DNA from: Mactra quadrangularis
Taxonomy: Eukaryota; Mollusca; Bivalvia; Venerida; Mactridae
Direction: 5' to 3'
Length of the DNA stretch: 64,000 nt
Assembly (NCBI GenBank): GCA_025267735.1
Contig: CM046303.1
Coordinates: 58,173,403-58,237,402, forward strand
In this document: in pieces, positions 61,501 to 64,000 of the stretch
Layout of the letters: each line of letters starts with the position of its first letter
Position numbering within the stretch: the first letter of the stretch is position 1
Notes under the pieces: model-generated
Database searches by the model: none
Seen by the model: only the letters and a program-made list of their open reading frames with translations
Told to the model about the DNA's origin: nothing
Translations under genes and position numbers: made by a program

Positions 61501-63898
61501 GCTTTTTTCATACTGAAATGTCACATACCCCTCTCGAAATTTATCGAGCTGACAATTTCAGGGTTAGGGTTTTAGGGTTAGCATTATTACACTAGGGTCC
61601 AAAAGTTTCTTTACACTAATTAAATTTTGATGTTTTGAAGTATGCTTTGATATACTTTACAATTTACATGTATATATACCTTTCATAACTAATATACAGT
61701 TTAACATGAAACATCAATTATGTTCTTTATGTATCATTAATATATAACATATTCATACTTACAAAATGTGTCTGCAATAATTTTGCAAAAAAAATAAGAG
61801 AAAATATGAAAAAATTACATGAGTAAAGAAACTTTTAGACCCAAGTGTATGTTTTGTATCAAAATCAATAAGAGTTGAGGTATATTATTTGTTACATATT
61901 TACTTCAAGTCACAGCAAAAAAAGTTAAAATATTGTTGTTTTTTGACATGGGACTCGCTTAAGATTTCATTCAACATTTAGTTTTGTATGCAATGTATTT
62001 CAGCATATAAGTAAAACTTTCACATATCATTCTTTTTTGTTTACCTTAAGTGTCCATTTGTTTTGACTTATGAATAATGCATGTGAAGCATGAAATTATT
62101 AAAAACACATGGTTCAAGCTCAGATAAATAACGTTAGACTAAACCACCATCTTATCAGACAGGGGAGGTAACAAAATAGTACACACACACAATATTATAC
62201 AAAGGAAGATAATTACCTGTATCAACAATATGATCTAATGCACCAAGTGTTCTTAATTCCTCTTTAAACCATTCACCAGCTCTTCTTGATGTTAAACTTA
62301 GTAATGATTCCATGGCAAGATTGCCAGTCTGTAAACAAATAGACAAATTGAACACAGACTCACAAAATTACTTCAGAGTGATGTTTTCACTCCATCAGTC
62401 TATGCAAGTTCCTGTTTAAATACTTTGTACTTCCACTCAATTAGTATCCACAAAAATGTAACAATTTTTTTTATTACTTCACAAAAAATAAACACGGCCA
62501 CAAGTTGATCATATGTTCTATGGATTTGCTTGCACCTTAGTTTAATTTAAGGAATTTTCCGAAAAAAGTATTTTTATTTCCTCGCTCACTCATAAAAATT
62601 TGGTCAATTCCCTAAATAAAACAACTGAATTAAAATTTAAAAAAAATTCTTTACTCGCTCGCCCCATTTTTCACCAGAAAAATCCGTAGAACACATGATC
62701 AACTTGTTGTGGCCAAAAGGTTTTCACTGACATCTGAGTTTATACTCAAAACAGTTCAGTAGTTTTCTCAAAGCCATTCACAAATATATCTTATTCAATC
62801 AATACTGTCACTTTCCCTCATAAAATATAATTTGAGTAGGAGTATAAACTCAAGATGAGGTTTTGTATGATTCATTCTCAATCTCCGTAAACAGATATCC
62901 TGTAGAGCATTGTCGTACAGGATCTCTCATTTCTCGATGCAGGGTCACGTCGAGATGAACTTTGTTTCAACCAATCAATGCATAGCTTTCATCTAGACGA
63001 AAAACACTATTAATCACATTTTGATTTCGTAATTTCTATTTTTAGACCAAGTTTTGCGTGCTAATTTAACAGCGGTATTATTCACAGTCTGCGATTGGGT
63101 GGCTCATTTCAAATTGCGTGACTTAGACGATGTAAATAAGTTAAGTATCATAACAAAATGAATATTATGATGAGAAAAGGTCGCCTGAACGTGACCTTCG
63201 TTTGAAAAAGGCCAGATCTAAATTAGCGAGTATGCAAGCGGAAAATTTTAGATCGGGTTTTAATCAGATTGGATTCATTCTGAGACTCCACATAATGTAT
63301 CAATATAAAGCAAACAGACCATTAAAACAAAACTCCTTCAATATACAAAAATATAAACTACTTTTTTCTCTCTCTTCATTTGGAACAGACCTAAGCATAT
63401 TGATTCTTTGAAAAAAATAATAACTGCAAGATTTTAAAGTAATTTTAAATTAGAATCCTCAATGATACCTTTACATCTAGAGGGTCTATGTTTAACAAGT
63501 ACAAAAAAATGTTAACCTTGTCTATGGGTCAATACAGAACAAGTCAACATTGTTTATTGTTTAAATGAAATTTACTAGTCTTGCACTGACATGTCAATGA
63601 GCAATCCATATGAAAAAAAGTCTTCACAATTCCAAATACTTACAGAAATACATTCTAAATCAATGCTGTCTTCTTTGGTCCCAGATTGACGTAAAAATCC
63701 TTCATATATCTCAGCAACTTTGTCCTTATTTCGTTTTAATGCTCTTTCAGCAGTTGGACTTAGTGTAGTGGCCATATCTTCCTGTTGATCAACACCTAGT
63801 AGACGTAACATAAGATTTAAACTCTCTTGGTCTAGATCCATGTTCAGTCTATCTCTACTCAACATAAACATTAGGGCTGATGTACACAAGGCAAGACT
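49455..63898 (-). CDS. WAPL: WAPL (Wings apart-like cohesin-release factor), C-terminal 475 residues, 11 exons, 5' end outside window
   Basis: WAPL binds cohesin with PDS5 in the nucleus and opens the ring to release it from chromatin, which shapes sister-chromatid cohesion and chromatin loops. Exons in transcript order on the minus strand: 63898-63644, 62328-62217, 60796-60693, 60154-60078, 58107-57956, 56014-55899, 55119-54985, 52925-52700, 52089-52001, 50880-50785, 520-455 of 49 kb. They sum to 1428 nt (476 codons with TGA) with all phases compatible and AG/GT at every junction. Family-diagnostic stretches as I recall them from the WAPL C-terminal domain: [20 protein letters not shown] (residues ~12-31), [20 protein letters not shown] (~93-112), [68 protein letters not shown], and a [12 protein letters not shown] end. 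Residues ~318-392 form a charged, Lys/Asp/Glu-rich linker, as in vertebrate WAPL. The vertebrate protein is about 1190 aa, so more than half of it is encoded upstream, off the window. Identification is by recognition, not by a database search. Confidence 0.95.
49536..49848 (+). repeat. Interspersed ~300 bp repeat, copy 1 (WAPL last intron)
   Basis: AATGTGGAAACCACATTAAA, GCAGGTAGAGTTGTGGTTAC and TTGAAAAATCCGGCTAAA are shared, in the same order and orientation, with 50918-51202. Confidence 0.8.
50785..50880 (-). CDS. WAPL: WAPL coding exon j (penultimate)
   Basis: 32 codons, phase 0 at both ends. The acceptor is ATTTTTAG and the donor GTAAGT. It reads [20 protein letters not shown], then [12 protein letters not shown]. 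Direct copies of a ~300 bp interspersed repeat lie in the introns on both sides (49536-49848 and 50918-51202). Confidence 0.94.
50918..51202 (+). repeat. Interspersed ~300 bp repeat, copy 2 (previous intron)
   Basis: A direct copy of 49536-49848 with substitutions and a short deletion near CCCGACCGCCTG. The two copies bracket coding exon 50785-50880. Confidence 0.8.
51489..51698 (+). repeat. Diverged V-SINE-like fragment
   Basis: GCAGCCATTCTCTACCCTAC, GCAAAATCCAGATATTTAGC and GTTGCTACAGCATTAAAAC match the SINE body and tail. The head is missing. Confidence 0.65.
51699..51982 (+). repeat. GGGCATATAA-type interspersed element, single tandem unit
   Basis: AAGAGCACTGCTAGGCAGAG, then TATATGCCCAAAAG, and the end CTTTGGGCATATAAAA. 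It has one ~145 bp unit (CTCCGGGAACTG to CTCCGGAAAC) with TGACCTTGACCTTTGACCTT. Related to 18218-18981. Confidence 0.75.
52001..52089 (-). CDS. WAPL: WAPL coding exon i
   Basis: 89 nt, completing the split Ala codon. The acceptor is TTTCAG and the donor GTAAGT. It reads [20 protein letters not shown], then [10 protein letters not shown], a highly conserved helix pair near the C-terminus. Confidence 0.95.
52350..52515 (-). repeat. SINE fragment related to 34933-35217
   Basis: CAAGGGTATAACTACTCCTT, then GTGTGATTTGAACCTG, parallels AGGGTATAACCTCCCTGGGT and GATTCGAACCTG of the younger copy. Confidence 0.45.
52516..52680. repeat. Diverged interspersed repeat (TAGTTTCAAAG family), copy a
   Basis: GTAACCCCATAGAAATGTGTG, then CTTAAGTAGTTTTAAAG and ATGTTGCACCTAAAAACT. 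Related text recurs at 53640-53940 and 56040-56225. Confidence 0.5.
52700..52925 (-). CDS. WAPL: WAPL coding exon h (charged linker)
   Basis: 226 nt, leaving one base. The acceptor is CTTTCAG. The donor GTTTGA is weaker than the GTAAGT/GTAATT sites used elsewhere in the gene, but only this site restores the frame of the next exon. It reads [40 protein letters not shown], then a Lys/Asp-rich run ending LDDEETFTK. The vertebrate counterpart is also acidic and of variable length. Confidence 0.92.
53017..53589 (+). mobile_element. Internally deleted Tc1/mariner transposon with intact TIRs
   Basis: The left end CTGAACCAAAAAAGAAACTT, then TCGC, and its inverted copy ending 53589 are flanked by TA at 53015-53016 and 53590-53591. 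Only the C-terminal part of the transposase remains inside. It sits in the WAPL intron between 54985 and 52925, antisense to WAPL. Confidence 0.9.
53166..53392 (+). pseudogene. Tc1-like transposase C-terminal remnant, frameshifted
   Basis: It reads [12 protein letters not shown], then after a one-base insertion near 53199 [20 protein letters not shown], and ends [12 protein letters not shown] before TGA at 53390-53392. The DWP..SPDLNPIE.LW block holds the third catalytic acidic residue of Tc1 transposases, and the frame breaks just before that Glu. The N-terminal DNA-binding part and the first two catalytic Asp are missing, so the copy is dead. Confidence 0.92.
53640..53940. repeat. Diverged interspersed repeat (TAGTTTCAAAG family), two tandem units
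   Basis: CCTTCAGTAGTTTCAAAAAT and CCTTCAGTAGTTTCAAGGAT mark two units about 170 bp apart, each preceded by GTTATGCAACTTGG or TTAAGCAGCTTGG-like text. Confidence 0.55.
54510..54725 (+). repeat. tRNA-derived SINE, diverged
   Basis: GCATAGCCAAGTGAATACAA (A-box-like) and TTGGTTCATATCTC (B-box-like) are followed by CTTAAGCAAGAAACTTAATC, similar to the family B SINEs. Confidence 0.45.
54985..55119 (-). CDS. WAPL: WAPL coding exon g
   Basis: 45 codons, phase 0 at both ends. The acceptor is ATTTCAG and the donor GTAAGT. It begins [20 protein letters not shown] and continues into a less conserved loop, ending [10 protein letters not shown]. Confidence 0.93.
55120..55898. other. WAPL intron f-g; no other feature
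   Basis: AT-rich intronic sequence. The frame at 55616-55822 is not convincing. Confidence 0.4.
55899..56014 (-). CDS. WAPL: WAPL coding exon f
   Basis: 116 nt, ending in phase 0. The acceptor is ATTTCAG and the donor GTAAGT. It reads [20 protein letters not shown], then [19 protein letters not shown], matching the helical repeat that precedes GLLINLVE. Confidence 0.92.
56040..56225. repeat. Diverged interspersed repeat (TAGTTTCAAAG family), copy d
   Basis: CCAGAGTTATGGAACTTGAC, AGACATGTGTG and AAATAGTTTCAAAGGTATAA. Confidence 0.5.
56226..57955. other. Remainder of WAPL intron e-f; no gene seen
   Basis: Near 57565-57835 an element-like stretch begins AAATACCCCCAATGGGTG and ends TTTTTGGGGGATATAATTA, a weak inverted pair. 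Otherwise there is no supported feature. Confidence 0.35.
57956..58107 (-). CDS. WAPL: WAPL coding exon e
   Basis: 152 nt: 1 + 150 + 1 bases. The acceptor is ATTTCAG and the donor GTTAGT. It reads [20 protein letters not shown] through [17 protein letters not shown]. The first half is variable and the LLNLT.DN end is conserved. Confidence 0.92.
58286..58661. mobile_element. Tc1/mariner-type MITE, CAGTACCCACCAAAAGTTT termini
   Basis: The left end CAGTACCCACCAAAAGTTT and the right end CATACTTTCGGTGGGAACTG are inverted, with TA outside both (58284-58285, 58662-58663). The interior is AT-rich and non-coding. Confidence 0.75.
58718..59058 (-). repeat. V-SINE-like SINE with an internal duplication
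   Basis: Full-length reverse complement, ending in the head GAGCTAGCCAGGC. The block CTAAATCTCTGGATTTAGCT, then GTTAAC(C)AA, occurs twice in a row (58808 and 58843). Confidence 0.85.
59240..59726. repeat. 54-bp minisatellite, nine units, in WAPL intron d-e
   Basis: TTTCTAGATAATTTGGTCTG starts units at 59251, 59305, 59359, 59411, 59465, 59516, 59571, 59625 and 59679. Six steps are 54-55 bp and two are 51-52 bp, from a missing CCG or similar. As 54 is divisible by three, one minus-strand frame stays open with an 18-residue period, which is a by-product. Confidence 0.97.
59727..60077. other. WAPL intron remainder; nothing seen
   Basis: No supported feature. Confidence 0.35.
60078..60154 (-). 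CDS. WAPL: WAPL coding exon d
   Basis: 77 nt, too short for a long open frame of its own. The acceptor is TTTTTCAG and the donor GTAATT. It reads [20 protein letters not shown], then VSSLS, and leaves two bases. It aligns with the vertebrate block around NQSYLIAYKDS. Confidence 0.92.
60155..60692. other. WAPL intron c-d; nothing else seen
   Basis: Short local repeats (AAACTTCTTAG and AAATTTGAAGAC-like text near 60490-60600), no gene. Confidence 0.35.
60693..60796 (-). CDS. WAPL: WAPL coding exon c
   Basis: 104 nt, completing the split codon and ending in phase 0. The acceptor is ACTTCAG and the donor GTAAGT. It encodes [20 protein letters not shown], then [15 protein letters not shown]. The RCLRVLE motif is shared with vertebrate WAPL. 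Confidence 0.93.
60797..61589. other. WAPL intron b-c, first part; nothing else seen
   Basis: The plus-strand frame at 60880-61188 has no recognisable domain. A short telomere-like GGGTTAGGGTTTTAGGGTTA lies at about 61560-61579. Confidence 0.35.
61590..61847. mobile_element. Tc1/mariner-type MITE, GGGTCCAAAAGTTTCTT termini (copy 2)
   Basis: The left end CACTAGGGTCCAAAAGTTTC and the right end GAAACTTTTAGACCCAAGTG are inverted, with TA at 61588-61589 and 61848-61849. Same family as 21261-21528. Confidence 0.8.
62217..62328 (-). CDS. WAPL: WAPL coding exon b
   Basis: 112 nt, starting in phase 0 and leaving one base. The acceptor is TTTACAG and the donor GTAATT. It encodes [20 protein letters not shown], then [16 protein letters not shown], one of the most conserved blocks of the WAPL C-terminal domain. 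Confidence 0.95.
62496..62714. mobile_element. 219-bp fold-back/MITE element in WAPL intron a-b
   Basis: The left arm GGCCACAAGTTGATCATATG, then TTCTATGGATTT, mirrors the right arm AAATCCGTAGAACACATGAT, then CAACTTGTTGTGGCC. One related arm is at 7437-7470. Confidence 0.75.
62715..63643. other. WAPL intron a-b remainder; nothing else seen
   Basis: AT-rich intronic sequence. The plus-strand frame at 63202-63411 begins at TTG and is not credible. Confidence 0.35.
63644..63898 (-). CDS. WAPL: WAPL coding exon a (first in window)
   Basis: 85 codons, phase 0 at both ends. The acceptor ATTTCAG ends at 63899 and the donor GTAAGT begins at 63643. It reads [11 protein letters not shown], then [11 protein letters not shown], and ends DLECIS. 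The mid part ([19 protein letters not shown]) is variable in the family. Upstream exons must lie beyond 64000. Confidence 0.93.
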
Positions 63899-64000
63899 CT
63901 GAAATAATCAAGAAATAAATGGGTATAAATTAACTTTAAATCACATTGTATTATCATCTTCACATATATTTAACATCATTTTAAACCTTACACAATAACT

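Noticed and set aside
61558..61581. Telomere-like GGGTTAGGGTTTTAGGGTTA
   Set aside because: Only about three imperfect TTAGGG units in an intron, which can arise by chance, so not an interstitial telomere array.

Overview
The window is nuclear DNA of an animal and is visibly AT-rich. It holds one recognisable protein-coding gene, carried on the minus strand in the right quarter (about 49.4-64 kb), and a dense population of old and young mobile elements everywhere else. The gene is the 3' part of WAPL (Wings apart-like, the cohesin-release factor). Eleven coding exons can be joined in frame from AG|...|GT boundaries into 475 residues plus a stop, and the N-terminal exons lie beyond position 64000. 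The organism is most likely a marine invertebrate, and a bivalve mollusc fits best. The reasons are the repeated tRNA-headed SINE whose tail reads GCTACGGCGTTAAACCCAAC followed by CAAA repeats, the interspersed element bounded by GGGCATATAA-type termini, the many fold-back and TIR elements, and the AT richness. I cannot name the species.

Layout. 1-28 kb: no gene that I can support. This part holds several V-SINE-like copies (about 2.3, 6.8, 13.6, 15.1, 15.8, 20.8, 22.9 and 25.7 kb), a 37-38 bp minisatellite (13.0-13.5 kb), a second short minisatellite (17.3 kb), TIR elements of Tc1/mariner type (7.2, 18.0-19.6, 21.3, 27.4 kb), an inverted-repeat element at 21.85 kb, a 1.09 kb insertion with an 11-bp target duplication (18.2-19.3 kb) that carries a tandem repeat plus a CRE/E2F-like motif cluster, a fold-back hairpin (23.5 kb), an (AAGG)n array of about 400 bp (25.9-26.3 kb), and MITEs ending in CTGGATCCGCCC.

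28.08-49.28 kb: a tandem duplication. Unit 1 is about 28081-37811 and unit 2 about 37808-49279. Unit 2 lacks about 4.1 kb present in unit 1. It carries a 5.94 kb inserted DNA transposon with TIRs of 22 bp and a CTG target duplication, and it differs at a SINE insertion. The last 2.0 kb of the two units run at a constant offset of 11468 with no difference that I found, whereas the first 3.4 kb differ by a few percent. The duplication ends 176 bp downstream of the WAPL stop codon, so it may alter the WAPL 3' UTR, or it may be two haplotypes assembled in tandem.

49.3-64 kb: WAPL exons and introns. The introns carry a Tc1 relic with intact TIRs, a 54-bp minisatellite, SINEs, Tc1-type MITEs, a fold-back element, and two direct copies of a ~300 bp repeat that bracket the penultimate coding exon.

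I saw no prokaryotic-type system, CRISPR array, rRNA or credible functional tRNA gene, and nothing I would call a new molecular system. The most useful observations are the duplication with its paired empty and filled transposon sites, the candidate transposon family, and the regulatory-motif-bearing repeats.
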